From contig JAFRZS010000126.1 of assembly GCA_017442445.1 (NCBI GenBank), forward strand, positions 1 to 20,074: a stretch of 20,074 nt of DNA, given 5' to 3'. Of this stretch, positions 1 through 8,064 are shown one piece after another. Each line of letters starts with the position of its first letter. Position 1 is the first letter of the stretch. The notes beneath the pieces are model-generated. The model ran no database searches, had not been told where the DNA came from, and saw only the letters and a program-made list of their open reading frames with translations. A program made the translations under genes and the position numbers. Origin of the DNA: Clostridia bacterium. Its GTDB lineage: Bacteria; Bacillota; Clostridia; Oscillospirales; Acutalibacteraceae.

Positions 1-1
1 A

Positions 2-811
2 CTCACAAACTACGGTGAAATTGATTATATGTGGTTTGACAGCTGCGGTGCAGAAAATTTTGATTTTGATTTGGAACGCATAACTAAAACAGTCACCGAA
101 CTTGCCCCCGATATGCTTGTTTTCGGTGCGCTCGGAAAAACTACTGTTGCGTGGTCAAAAAACGAATGGTGTCTTATGAATCTCCCCAATTCAAATCAGA
201 CAGAAAACGGATTTATGCCAAGCGAGGCTGACGGCTGCATGACAAGATATAAGAGAGAAAATTTCTGGTTCTATAACGAAACCCACAACAACTGCCGCAG
301 AACACTTGACGAGCTTATGGGTATGTATTATTACACAGTCGGCAGAGGAAGTAACTTCCTTCTGAACATAGCACCCGACCGCAGAGGTCTTATTGAAGAC
401 GAAGACATCAGACTCCTTAACGGATTACACAATGAAATAACCCGCCGTATGCACGCCTGTGCTCTTATATCGGAAACTTATGATTACGAAAAAGACGGAG
501 CTAAATACTTTGAAACAACTTTTGAAAAGCAGACACTTGTTGACCACCTTGTGATTGAAGAAGATATTACAGAAGGCAACAAAATCCGCAAGTTCTCTGT
601 CCTTATGTCCACAGCACCAAAATCAAAGGATCACATATATCTCACCTCAGGTTATACCGTCGGACATAAATGCATATGCACCTTCCCGCCTGTCCGTGCT
701 ATGTCGTTTGTTGTTCGTCTTGATGACGCTGACAATGATGCAGTCATCACAAAGATGACCCCCCTCTATGTCGGCACACCTAACCTCAGTACAGAAAATG
801 TAGTTGGCTAA
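2..811 (+). CDS. Alpha-L-fucosidase, GH29 family (5' end outside window)
   Basis: Glycoside hydrolase that removes terminal alpha-L-fucose from glycans by a retaining mechanism. The reading frame is open to the left edge (residues LTNYGEIDYMWFD precede the first internal ATG at 29), so the gene is truncated by the window and its signal peptide, if any, cannot be seen. The visible 269 residues start just before the catalytic strand. The Asp of the WFD motif (about residue 13) matches the GH29 nucleophile. Further GH29 signatures follow: PSEADG with a conserved Glu, FWFYNE, and the block YYYTVGRGSNFLLNIAPDRR at roughly 115-135, then a C-terminal beta-sandwich-like region. The gene ends with TAA and a strong terminator lies about 90 bp downstream. 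The family call is secure. Exact linkage specificity and secretion cannot be judged from the fragment. Confidence 0.9.
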   Translation, partial: LTNYGEIDYMWFDSCGAENFDFDLERITKTVTELAPDMLVFGALGKTTVAWSKNEWCLMNLPNSNQTENGFMPSEADGCMTRYKRENFWFYNETHNNCRRTLDELMGMYYYTVGRGSNFLLNIAPDRRGLIEDEDIRLLNGLHNEITRRMHACALISETYDYEKDGAKYFETTFEKQTLVDHLVIEEDITEGNKIRKFSVLMSTAPKSKDHIYLTSGYTVGHKCICTFPPVRAMSFVVRLDDADNDAVITKMTPLYVGTPNLSTENVVG

Positions 812-815
812 CAAC

Positions 816-885
816 TCCTTGCCAAAGGCAAGGAAATGCAGAATGCAAAGTGCAGAATGCAGAATTAACGGTGGGCGAAGCCCAC
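816..885. repeat. Composite short repeat cluster (two small hairpins flanking a direct repeat)
   Basis: Directly after the fucosidase stop. An 8-bp perfect hairpin (TCCTTGCC, AAA, GGCAAGGA; 816-834) is followed by two copies of TGCAGAATGC (837-846 and 851-860) and a second perfect hairpin (GTGGGC, GAA, GCCCAC; 871-885). There is no coding potential and no T-tract after either hairpin, so these are not classical terminators. The compact mosaic looks like a repetitive extragenic element. Copy number in the genome cannot be seen here. Confidence 0.6.
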
Positions 886-899
886 ACCCTATAATAACG

Positions 900-940
900 A
901 ACCCACCTGAAAAAATTCAGGTGGGTTGATCTTTTTTATT
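900..940 (+). terminator. Rho-independent terminator of the fucosidase gene
   Basis: A perfect 12-bp stem (AACCCACCTGAA at 900-911 and its complement at 916-927) with an AAAA loop, followed by a T-rich tract (cttttttatt, 931-940). The T-tract is on the plus-strand side only, so termination of the fucosidase transcript is the main role. Confidence 0.9.
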
Positions 941-949
941 AGTGTCATT

Positions 950-1057
950 AATAATTGTTCAGAAAGGTTGCAGAATGGCATTTTCTTCGACCGATGGCGT
1001 ACATTTGGTACGTCGAGGGAGAAAAAATGTCATTATGCGCCTTTATGGACAATTATT
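950..1057. repeat. Long imperfect inverted repeat, MITE-like
   Basis: Left arm about 951-1002, right arm about 1008-1056, with a 5-nt centre. The outer 8 bp (ATAATTGT / ACAATTAT) pair perfectly. The outer 32 positions pair with about six mismatches, several of which would be G-U in RNA. The inner part is looser but closes on GTAC/GTAC. No transposase is encoded. The right arm ends exactly at the stop codon of the DUF1015 gene, so it also sits where that gene's terminator would be. It could be a non-autonomous mobile element, a folded 3' UTR, or both. Confidence 0.65.
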
Positions 1058-2301
1058 CAGATTTTGTGGATGAATAAGCCGCTAAGTAATTTCGGCTCAA
1101 ACCATGTTGATTTAGGAGGCATAATTTCACCTGCATCTGCAATATCCATAAGCTCTTTGATTGATGTGGGATACATTGAGAAAGCAAGTTTCATATCAGA
1201 ATTTGCACGTTTTTCAAGTTCTTTAAGTCCTCTGATACCGCCAACGAAATCAATTCTGTGGTCAACTCTGGGGTCTTCAATGCCGAGAATGGGAGCGATA
1301 AGATTGTTCTGCAAGATAGAAACATCAAGAGAATCTATTGCATTGTTTTCGTCAAAGGTTCCTTCTTTTGCAGTAAGCTTGTACCACTTGTTTTCAATAT
1401 ACATACCGAAGTTATGACGATTTTCGGGATGATACTGTCCTTCGCCTTTGTATTCCTCAACTGTGAAATCCTTGCTGATTTTTTCAATGAGTTCTTCAAC
1501 TGTATTTCCGTTTGTATCAGCTATAACTCTGTTATAGTCCATGATAGCAAGTTCGTCATCAGGGAACAAAACAGCAAGGAAGAAATTGAATTCTTCTTCA
1601 CCTGTGTAATCGGGATTTTCTTCGCGTCTTGCAAAGCCTACTTTTACTGCTGATGCACAACGGTGATGTCCGTCTGCGATATAAAAGCTTTCAACTGCGT
1701 TGAAATATTCGCAAAGCTCTTCGTTGATTTCTTCATCATCAACAACCCATACTGTGTGGTCAACTCCGTCACCCTGATTAAAGGAATAAACAGGTTCGTT
1801 TTCAGCCTGCCACTTTGCTATAATTTCATTTATCTTGTCCTGCTTTTTATATGTCAGGAAAATGGGACCTGTATGAGCATTACAGATGTTAACATGATTG
1901 CATCTGTCAACTTCTTTTTCAGCTCTTGTTTTTTCGTGCTTTTTAATAATGTTATTTTTGTAGTCATCAATTGATGCACAACCGACAATACCGTTCTGTG
2001 TTCTTCCGTTCATTGTCTGTCTGTAAATATAATAACAAGGATCAGCATCTTCTTCGCAAAGATGATTTGTTACAAGACCTTCAAGATTTGATTTTGCCTT
2101 CTGATAAACCTCAGGTGAATAAGGATCAACAGAAACATCAAGGTCAACTTCAGCTCTGTCAATGTGAAGGAATGAATAAGGATTGTCCTTTACCATTTCT
2201 CTTGCTTCACTGCTGCTCATAACATCATAAGGTAATGCTGCAATTTTATCAGCATATTCTGTCAAAGGTCTGATTGCTTTGAAAGGCTTGAATACTGCCA
2301 T
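1057..2301 (-). CDS. DUF1015 family protein
   Basis: A 414-residue soluble protein with full-length DUF1015 character. Visible hallmarks are the N-terminal MAVFKPFKAIRP and LPYDV (about 23-27), the HEKTRAEKEVDR region (about 122-133) and the diagnostic ADGHHR motif at about 209-214. The C-terminus STWFEPKLLSGLFIHK matches the usual family end, so the gene is complete. The ATG at 2301 is chosen because GGAG (2310-2313) lies 8 nt upstream. A GTG at 2310 would overlap that site. The biochemical function of DUF1015 is not established; in other genomes it often lies beside serine-biosynthesis genes, which are not seen here. It is the last gene of a probable ylbJ - small Cys protein - DUF1015 transcript, 15 bp after the preceding stop codon. 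Confidence 0.9.
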   Translation of the reverse strand: MAVFKPFKAIRPLTEYADKIAALPYDVMSSSEAREMVKDNPYSFLHIDRAEVDLDVSVDPYSPEVYQKAKSNLEGLVTNHLCEEDADPCYYIYRQTMNGRTQNGIVGCASIDDYKNNIIKKHEKTRAEKEVDRCNHVNICNAHTGPIFLTYKKQDKINEIIAKWQAENEPVYSFNQGDGVDHTVWVVDDEEINEELCEYFNAVESFYIADGHHRCASAVKVGFARREENPDYTGEEEFNFFLAVLFPDDELAIMDYNRVIADTNGNTVEELIEKISKDFTVEEYKGEGQYHPENRHNFGMYIENKWYKLTAKEGTFDENNAIDSLDVSILQNNLIAPILGIEDPRVDHRIDFVGGIRGLKELEKRANSDMKLAFSMYPTSIKELMDIADAGEIMPPKSTWFEPKLLSGLFIHKI

Positions 2302-2316
2302 TTTTATCACTCCATT

Positions 2317-2535
2317 TTAAAGTTTAAAGTCAGATGCATCAAACTGCGGAAACCCTGCAAATCTTTTCGGTACTCTTTTCAAGGGATCGTAGCTGTACTT
2401 TTTGCAAGAAGAATAAGGCAACATTATACCCCTCTTTATACAAAGGATATTTTCTCCGTCGGGTGAAAGTCTTCCGTGAAGACAGTATTCACAAGCAGGG
2501 ACAATGTCACCGGTATTCACTAACCGCTTCTTCAT
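2317..2535 (-). CDS. Small four-cysteine protein, unknown function
   Basis: A 72-residue protein with cysteines at about 15, 18, 32 and 44 (C-x2-C-x13-C-x11-C), which looks like a small metal-binding (zinc or Fe-S) knuckle. The tail is basic and aromatic (KKYSYDPLKRVPKRF). The frame extends further upstream, but the ATG at 2535 has a near-perfect GGAGG five bases before it, whereas the upstream starts have no ribosome site. There are no membrane segments and no signal peptide. It lies 31 bp downstream of ylbJ and 15 bp upstream of the DUF1015 gene, so it is probably co-transcribed with both. I recall similar short Cys proteins in Clostridia but cannot name a function. Metal binding is inferred from cysteine spacing only. 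Confidence 0.8.
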   Translation of the reverse strand: MKKRLVNTGDIVPACEYCLHGRLSPDGENILCIKRGIMLPYSSCKKYSYDPLKRVPKRFAGFPQFDASDFKL

Positions 2536-2566
2536 AATTACCTCCGAACTTTTATTCTCCGACATT

Positions 2567-3610
2567 TTAACATATTTTTTTACACCTATCAAGAGATAAA
2601 TCCAAAATCAGCAATACGCACATAAAAAATAACGAACAAAGCGCAGGAATTGACACACTTAAACCACCTGATACAGTATTTGCCAAGGTTGAAAAGGTCT
2701 GAATATCACAAGGAAAAATTTCAAAAAGCAATTTTGCAATAAGTGTACTCAAAACCGCCGATAAAATTCTGCTTATAAAAAATACGGACAATCTCACTTT
2801 CATTTTATTCAAATAAGGCAGAAGCTGACAGTGAACACATAAGCCGTTAAAGCCTATTACCCCCGCCAGAAAATATGCGGGATATTTTTCTGAAAAAATT
2901 ATTGAACCTGTTGTAACCTCAGAAAAAGCTTTTAAAAAATCTCTGAAAAATTCCCAACTTATTTTATCAATAAGCGGCAGAAATGCCGAGACAAAAAATA
3001 TCCATGCACAGATTGAAAGCATCGAAAAAACTGAATCGGAAACACTTTCAACCAACGAGTCGGAAAAATTTTTTCTGAGTGAATTTTTTATATTTTTGTT
3101 TGTTGTTTCTTTGTAAAAAAATCCTGAAAATATTGCCGTAATAATTGATGCAAGTGTGAGCGAAATAAAAATCAGTACACTTGCTTTTTTATTTTCAAGC
3201 ATCATCATTCCCACAGCGTTTATCACATAAGCAGGCCCTGCATTCACACAAAAAAGAGATAATCTTTCTGCCGATTTACTGTTGATTTTTCCCTGATTGT
3301 AAAGCTCACCCGCCATCCTAATTCCGACAGGAAAACCTCCGATAAAGCTCATAAGAATTACAGGCAAAGTCGCTGTCGGAAGGCGGAATATTTTTTCTGA
3401 AATAAAACGAGTGATTTTATTTTCATAATCCGACAATCCCGACTTCACAACAAAAGACGACATTATAAGAAACGGAAACAATGACGGTACAATAACATTT
3501 TTACATACATTAAAACCCTCACTTACTCCGTTTGAAATTTCCCTCGGAAAGCTGAAGAAAAATATCAGAAAAATCATCACAAAAATAAAAGAAAAATTTA
3601 ATTTTTTCAT
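2567..3610 (-). CDS. ylbJ: Sporulation integral membrane protein YlbJ (SpoVV)
   Basis: A 347-residue polytopic membrane protein. In Bacillus subtilis, YlbJ/SpoVV is made in the mother cell and is needed to pass dipicolinic acid into the forespore. Visible features are an N-terminal hydrophobic segment (about 4-22), the nucleoside-recognition/Gate-type motif PSLFPFL (about 42-48), SFIGGFPVGIRMAGELY (about 88-104), FCVNAGPAYVINAVG (about 120-134) and a second Gate-like half near the C-terminus. Length is a little short of the 408-residue B. subtilis protein. The start at 3610 is chosen for the GGTGAT site immediately upstream; an earlier start at 3649 has none. It is divergent from yqfC and heads the minus-strand group that continues with the four-Cys protein and DUF1015. 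Confidence 0.88.
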   Translation of the reverse strand: MKKLNFSFIFVMIFLIFFFSFPREISNGVSEGFNVCKNVIVPSLFPFLIMSSFVVKSGLSDYENKITRFISEKIFRLPTATLPVILMSFIGGFPVGIRMAGELYNQGKINSKSAERLSLFCVNAGPAYVINAVGMMMLENKKASVLIFISLTLASIITAIFSGFFYKETTNKNIKNSLRKNFSDSLVESVSDSVFSMLSICAWIFFVSAFLPLIDKISWEFFRDFLKAFSEVTTGSIIFSEKYPAYFLAGVIGFNGLCVHCQLLPYLNKMKVRLSVFFISRILSAVLSTLIAKLLFEIFPCDIQTFSTLANTVSGGLSVSIPALCSLFFMCVLLILDLSLDRCKKIC

Positions 3611-3627
3611 ATCATCACCGATTAAGT

Positions 3628-3654
3628 ATATTCTGAAAACTCTCAACATATTTA
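3628..3654 (+). promoter_or_regulatory. Sigma-E-like promoter of yqfC-yqfD
   Basis: GTATATT (ATATT at 3628-3632), a 14-nt spacer and CATATTTA (3647-3654) fit the mother-cell sigma-E pattern (-35 ATATT, -10 CATAnnnT/A). Transcription would start near 3661, just ahead of the ribosome site GGGAGGT (3666-3672). In B. subtilis yqfCD belongs to the sigma-E regulon. A weaker pattern on the opposite strand (ATATG, 14 nt, AATATACT) could serve ylbJ, but it is not good enough to list separately. Confidence 0.55.
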
Positions 3655-3679
3655 TTAAAAAACAAGGGAGGTTAAAAAT

Positions 3680-3943
3680 ATGAAAAAAACAAAAATTCCG
3701 TTCAAGGAAAAATTAAGTGATGATTTGGAAATTACTCCGTCACTTCCGCATATTGAGATTTTCGGAAACCGTGAAGCCACCGTCAACGGTTGTAAAGGAG
3801 TACTTCAATATGATGACGGAATAATCCGTATGAATACAGGAAAATATACTATCCGTTTTACAGGTAAAAATTTATCAATGACTTCGCTCGGTCTTGAACA
3901 GGCAGTTATAAAAGGCAGGATTCTGGAGGTAGAATTTATTTGA
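3680..3943 (+). CDS. yqfC: Sporulation protein YqfC (YabP/YqfC family)
   Basis: An 87-residue soluble protein of the YabP/YqfC family. Family features are LPHIEIFGNREATVNGCKGVLQYDDG (from about residue 23) and the C-terminal pattern GKNLSMTSLGLEQAVIKGRILEVEF, giving an all-beta small domain. The start has a strong GGGAGGT seven bases upstream. In B. subtilis the gene is transcribed in the mother cell with yqfD; its exact molecular role is unknown. Here yqfD starts 12 bp after its stop codon, the usual partner arrangement, and a sigma-E-like promoter lies just upstream. Confidence 0.93.
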   Translation: MKKTKIPFKEKLSDDLEITPSLPHIEIFGNREATVNGCKGVLQYDDGIIRMNTGKYTIRFTGKNLSMTSLGLEQAVIKGRILEVEFI

Positions 3944-3954
3944 GGTGACGCCTG

Positions 3955-5124
3955 ATGATTTTTATAAAAATTTTCCGTTTTTTGTGCGGTTACATATACT
4001 TCTGCGGTGACGGAGGTTTTCCTGAAAGATTTATAAATCTATGTGCAGCTTCCGGTATTTCCTTGTGGGACATTGAAAGTCACGGCGGAAAAATCTTCGG
4101 AAAAACTAATATCAAAGGCTATAAAAAAATCAGAAATCCCTCAAAAAAATCTTCAACAAAAATCAGAATTAAATCTAAGGTCGGTCTGCCGTTTATCATA
4201 AGACGAAACCGTAACAGAAAATTTCTTCTTATGGGTGCTGTTGTTTTTATAATAGGAATATCGCTTTTATCAAACACAGTATGGACTGTAAAAGTTGTAG
4301 GAAACAAAGCAGTCCCCGACGAAGAAATTATTTCAGTTTTATCCGATATGGGACTCAATATCGGTTCAAGAGTTTCATCGCTTGACAGAAAGGATATTTC
4401 AAAAAAAACAAGAGATAAAATTCCCTTACTTGCCTGGGTGTCCGTCAATGTTGAAGGCTGTACGGCAACAGTTGAAGTGAAAGAAAAGCTTGAGATTGTA
4501 AGTGATGAAGACACTCTTACCACACCTTCCGATGTTGTTGCACTTTCTGACGGAGAGTTAGTTTATATCGAAACATATCAGGGTACCCGTATTCAGGAAA
4601 TCGGTTCAGGTGTTGTTAAAGGCGATGTGATTATAAGCGGTATTGTTGAATACAAAACTACAACAACAAATTTTTATCACGCCGAAGGCTATGTTGAAGC
4701 AAAAACAAAACGGCAAATCAAAATCGATACAAAAAATTCTGACGGCTATAAATATAAGAAAATCAGAAAGTCTTATAAACTTTTAGTCCTCGGTCTTGAA
4801 ATTCCGATTACACCATACTTAAAAGAAACAAAAAATTCTCACTCATTTACATCAAGTTCTTTTCTCAAAGTCGGAGATACTGTTTTGCCTTTCGGAATCG
4901 AAAGAACTGTAGTCAGCTATTATGAAAAATCAAAAGTTTCAGAGCCGCTTGCGGCGATCACCAAGCTTATTTGTAAACAAACCAACGATTTATCACACTT
5001 GAAAATTCTGTCAAGAAACATCGGTTCAAACGACGGCAATCTCACAGCCGAATACACCTGTCTTGAAAATATTGCCGCACAAGGTGAGCTTAAAATGGAA
5101 ATCTCCGAGGAAAATGAAAACTAA
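3955..5124 (+). CDS. yqfD: Sporulation protein YqfD
   Basis: A 389-residue single-pass membrane protein, close to the B. subtilis length (398). The N-terminal domain has the family pattern RFLCGYIYFCGDGGFPERFINLC (residues 8-30). A basic stretch (55-89) precedes one transmembrane helix (about 90-108). The outside part begins with a POTRA-like motif, VKVVGNKAVPDEEIISVL (from about 112), followed by a beta-rich C-terminal domain. It probably acts with YqfC at the sporulating mother-cell membrane; the molecular role is not known in any species. It is co-directional with yqfC and ends 47 bp before lepA. Elsewhere yqfCD is often followed by phoH and ybeY; here lepA follows instead. Confidence 0.92.
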   Translation: MIFIKIFRFLCGYIYFCGDGGFPERFINLCAASGISLWDIESHGGKIFGKTNIKGYKKIRNPSKKSSTKIRIKSKVGLPFIIRRNRNRKFLLMGAVVFIIGISLLSNTVWTVKVVGNKAVPDEEIISVLSDMGLNIGSRVSSLDRKDISKKTRDKIPLLAWVSVNVEGCTATVEVKEKLEIVSDEDTLTTPSDVVALSDGELVYIETYQGTRIQEIGSGVVKGDVIISGIVEYKTTTTNFYHAEGYVEAKTKRQIKIDTKNSDGYKYKKIRKSYKLLVLGLEIPITPYLKETKNSHSFTSSSFLKVGDTVLPFGIERTVVSYYEKSKVSEPLAAITKLICKQTNDLSHLKILSRNIGSNDGNLTAEYTCLENIAAQGELKMEISEENEN

Positions 5125-5127
5125 ATA

Positions 5128-5156
5128 TTGATATCCTCACCGTCTTATGTTAAAAT
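5128..5156 (+). promoter_or_regulatory. Possible sigma-A promoter for lepA
   Basis: TTGATA (5128-5133), 17 nt, TAAAAT (5151-5156), in the 47-bp gap between yqfD and lepA. The predicted start (about 5163) would leave a very short leader with the GAGGTG ribosome site almost at the 5' end. It may separate housekeeping lepA-hemW from the sporulation-only yqfCD. Confidence 0.4.
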
Positions 5157-5171
5157 ATATAATGAGGTGAT

Positions 5172-6983
5172 ATGATGTCAGTACCTAAGGAACTAATTAG
5201 AAACTTCTCCATCATCGCTCATATTGACCACGGCAAATCAACAATTGCCGACCGTCTTTTAGAGCTTACAAAATCCGTCGCGCACAGAGATATGACAGCC
5301 CAGTTGCTTGACAACATGGATCTTGAAAGAGAGCGCGGAATCACTATAAAATCTCATGCCGTAAAGCTTAACTACAAGGCAAATGACGGCAAAGAATATG
5401 TACTTAATTTAATAGACACCCCCGGTCATGTTGACTTTAATTACGAGGTTTCCCGTTCATTAGTCGCGTGCGAGGGTGCGCTTCTGATTGTTGATGCTTC
5501 TCAGGGTGTTGAAGCGCAGACACTTGCTAACACATATCTTGCAATAGATAACGACCTTGAGGTTGTTCCCATAATCAACAAAATAGACCTCCCCGCAGCA
5601 GACCCTGAAAGAGTTGCAAATGAGGTGGAAGAGGTTATCGGCCTTGAATGTATGTCAGCACCGAGAGTTTCTGCAAAAACAGGCGAAAATATGGCTGAGG
5701 TTCTTGAAAGAATCGTTACTGATATCCCCGCCCCCGTTGCAGACGATACTCTCCCCTTACGCGCTTTGATTTTTGACTCTGTTTATGACAGCTATAAGGG
5801 TGTTATTGTTTATGTAAGAGTTAAAGACGGTGTTTTAAAAACAGGCGACACAATGAAAATGATGGCAACAGGTGCCGAGTTCAATGTTGTTGAATTGGGT
5901 TATATGAGAGCTTCAGGCCCCGAACCTGCCGAAATGCTTTGTGCGGGTGAGGTTGGTTACATCACAGGCTCTATCAAAACTGTCAGCGATGCACGAGTCG
6001 GCGATACAGTTACAAGCGCCACACACCCCGCTTCCGAGCCTTTGCCGGGTTACAGAAAAGTCAACCCCATGGTTTTCTGCGGTGTTTATCCCGCTGACGG
6101 TGCAGATTACGAAAGCCTTCGCGATGCTCTTGAAAGATTACAGCTTAATGATGCCGCACTGTCTTATGAGCCTGAAACTTCAGGTGCTTTAGGCTTCGGT
6201 TTCCGTTGCGGATTTTTAGGTCTTTTACATCTTGAAATCATTCAGGAAAGATTGGAAAGAGAATATGACCTCGATTTAGTTACAACTATACCGAGCGTTG
6301 TTTACAGAATACATCTTTCAGACGGCAGTGTTCTTGAAATTGATAACCCCACACATTATCCCGACCCGGCTAATATAGATTTCTGTGAAGAACCCATGAC
6401 AAATTCACACATCTATGCTCCCTCACAGTATGTCGGTACAATTATGGATTTGTGTCAGGACAGACGCGGTGTTTTCAAGGATATGAAATATATCACTGAG
6501 GACAGAGTTGATATCCATTATGAACTCCCCCTCAATGAAATTATTTACGATTTCTTCGATTCACTCAAATCACGCACAAAAGGTTATGCTTCATTTGACT
6601 ATGAAATAACCGAGTACAGACGCTCAAATCTTCAGAAGCTTGATGTTCTTCTCAACGGCGATACAATCGATGCTCTTTCATTCATTATTCACGCAGATAA
6701 GGCTTACGGCAGAGCAAGAAAAATTGCAGAAAAACTCAAGGAGCATATCCCGCGTCAGATGTTTGAAATTCCGATTCAGATTGCCATTGGCGGCAAGATT
6801 ATCGCAAGAGAAACAATCAAAGCTATGCGTAAAGATGTTCTTGCAAAATGTTACGGCGGTGACATCACAAGAAAGAAGAAACTTCTTGAAAAACAGAAGG
6901 AAGGAAAGAAGAGAATGCGTCAGTTCGGTTCGGTAGAAGTTCCGCAGGAAGCATTCATGGCAGTATTGAAGCTTGATGAATAA
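5172..6983 (+). CDS. lepA: Elongation factor 4 (LepA), ribosome-associated GTPase
   Basis: A 603-residue translational GTPase of full family length. LepA binds the ribosome and influences elongation/back-translocation and ribosome assembly. All GTPase motifs are visible: P-loop AHIDHGKST at 16-24, switch region with RERGITIK (53-60), DTPGHVDF at 82-89, NKID at 136-139 and SAK at 168-170. Domain II, the EF-G-like III and V domains, and the LepA-specific C-terminal domain follow (GGDITRKKKLLEKQKEGKKR near the end is diagnostic). Two in-frame ATGs occur at 5172 and 5175; GAGGTG at 5164-5169 is better spaced for 5175, so the first Met may not be used. The 3' end overlaps hemW by 8 bp, a coupling also common in Bacilli. 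Confidence 0.98.
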   Translation: MMSVPKELIRNFSIIAHIDHGKSTIADRLLELTKSVAHRDMTAQLLDNMDLERERGITIKSHAVKLNYKANDGKEYVLNLIDTPGHVDFNYEVSRSLVACEGALLIVDASQGVEAQTLANTYLAIDNDLEVVPIINKIDLPAADPERVANEVEEVIGLECMSAPRVSAKTGENMAEVLERIVTDIPAPVADDTLPLRALIFDSVYDSYKGVIVYVRVKDGVLKTGDTMKMMATGAEFNVVELGYMRASGPEPAEMLCAGEVGYITGSIKTVSDARVGDTVTSATHPASEPLPGYRKVNPMVFCGVYPADGADYESLRDALERLQLNDAALSYEPETSGALGFGFRCGFLGLLHLEIIQERLEREYDLDLVTTIPSVVYRIHLSDGSVLEIDNPTHYPDPANIDFCEEPMTNSHIYAPSQYVGTIMDLCQDRRGVFKDMKYITEDRVDIHYELPLNEIIYDFFDSLKSRTKGYASFDYEITEYRRSNLQKLDVLLNGDTIDALSFIIHADKAYGRARKIAEKLKEHIPRQMFEIPIQIAIGGKIIARETIKAMRKDVLAKCYGGDITRKKKLLEKQKEGKKRMRQFGSVEVPQEAFMAVLKLDE

Positions 6984-8064
6984 TATCGGTATTTACGTTC
7001 ACGTTCCGTTCTGTGAATCCAAGTGTCCGTACTGTGATTTTTATTCAGTGCGTTATGACAATTCACAGGTAAAAAATTATATATCATCCGTTCTTCGAAG
7101 TATGGAAAAGTATCGCGGTTTGTCTGCGGACACTCTGTATTTCGGAGGCGGTACTCCGTCTGTTCTTGGCGGTCACAATCTCTCTGAAATGATAAAAAAA
7201 AACAGAGAGATTTTTAATTTTGTTTCACCTGAAATTACCGTGGAGTGTAATCCGTCATCATGCACACCTGACCTTTTTGAAAAACTCGCTTCTGTCGGAG
7301 TAAACAGAATTTCTCTCGGTTTGCAATCTGCAAACGATGATGAGAGAAGAAAATTAGGCAGACTCTCAGACAGTAACAAAGTCCGTCAGGCGATACTTGA
7401 TGCAAAGAAAAACGGTATTGAAAATATTTCCCTTGATCTGATGCTGGGCATTGAAAATCAGACAGAAGATTCGCTGAAAAAATCGGTTGAGTTTTGTCTT
7501 GAAAATGAAGTAAAGCACATCAGTGCGTATATATTAAAAATTGAGGACAGCACACACTTCGGAAAAATCAGAGATAAATTAAACCTTCCCGACGAGGACG
7601 AAACCTGTGACCTCTATATGACCGCCTGTGAGCTCATAGAGGCGGGCGGGCTTTACCAGTATGAAATATCAAACTTTGCACAAAAAGGCTTTGAAAGCCG
7701 TCACAACCTGAAATATTGGAACTGTGAAGAATATTTAGGCTTCGGCCCTTCCGCACACTCGTTTCATGACGGAAAACGATTTTATTTTGACAGAAAATTT
7801 GAAGATAACCCTGTCGCTATTCCCGACGGTGACGGCGGTGATTTATCTGAATTTTTTATGCTGAAGCTAAGACTTTCTCAGGGCATTTCAGAAGACGAAA
7901 TTTTAAAAAAATATAACCGCAGTTTTTCAGACTCTTTTATGAAAAAAGCAAGACAGTTTGAAAGCTACAGTCTGTTGAAAATCAAGGACAAAACAATAAG
8001 TCTTACCAAAGAAGGATTTTTGGTTTCCAATACAATAATATCTGAATTAGAAGTTCTGCTATAA
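6976..8064 (+). CDS. hemW: Radical SAM protein HemW (heme chaperone, HemN-like)
   Basis: A 362-residue radical SAM protein. The cluster-binding motif C-x3-C-x2-C is at residues 13, 17 and 20 (PFCESKCPYCDF), the SAM-binding GGGTPS at 58-63, and the HemN-type C-terminal domain starts near DLSEFFMLKLRLSQG. HemW proteins (long annotated as oxygen-independent coproporphyrinogen III oxidase) bind and deliver heme and usually lack oxidase activity. The short N-terminus and lepA neighbourhood favour HemW over HemN. The ATG at 6976 is preferred to a TTG at 6973. There is no strong ribosome site, and the overlap with lepA suggests translational coupling. In many Firmicutes hrcA-grpE-dnaK follows; here a terminator follows instead. 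Confidence 0.93.
   Translation: MNNIGIYVHVPFCESKCPYCDFYSVRYDNSQVKNYISSVLRSMEKYRGLSADTLYFGGGTPSVLGGHNLSEMIKKNREIFNFVSPEITVECNPSSCTPDLFEKLASVGVNRISLGLQSANDDERRKLGRLSDSNKVRQAILDAKKNGIENISLDLMLGIENQTEDSLKKSVEFCLENEVKHISAYILKIEDSTHFGKIRDKLNLPDEDETCDLYMTACELIEAGGLYQYEISNFAQKGFESRHNLKYWNCEEYLGFGPSAHSFHDGKRFYFDRKFEDNPVAIPDGDGGDLSEFFMLKLRLSQGISEDEILKKYNRSFSDSFMKKARQFESYSLLKIKDKTISLTKEGFLVSNTIISELEVLL

Noticed and set aside
926..1417. Open frame of 163 codons across the inverted repeat into the DUF1015 3' end
   Set aside because: It crosses the hairpin and then runs antisense to a well-supported gene; no ribosome site and no recognisable protein pattern.
1258..2222. Several plus-strand open frames opposite the DUF1015 gene
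   Set aside because: They are antisense shadows without ribosome sites or family features; the minus-strand DUF1015 frame explains the region.
6976..8064. Calling the radical SAM protein HemN/coproporphyrinogen III oxidase
   Set aside because: Short N-terminus and linkage to lepA fit HemW better.
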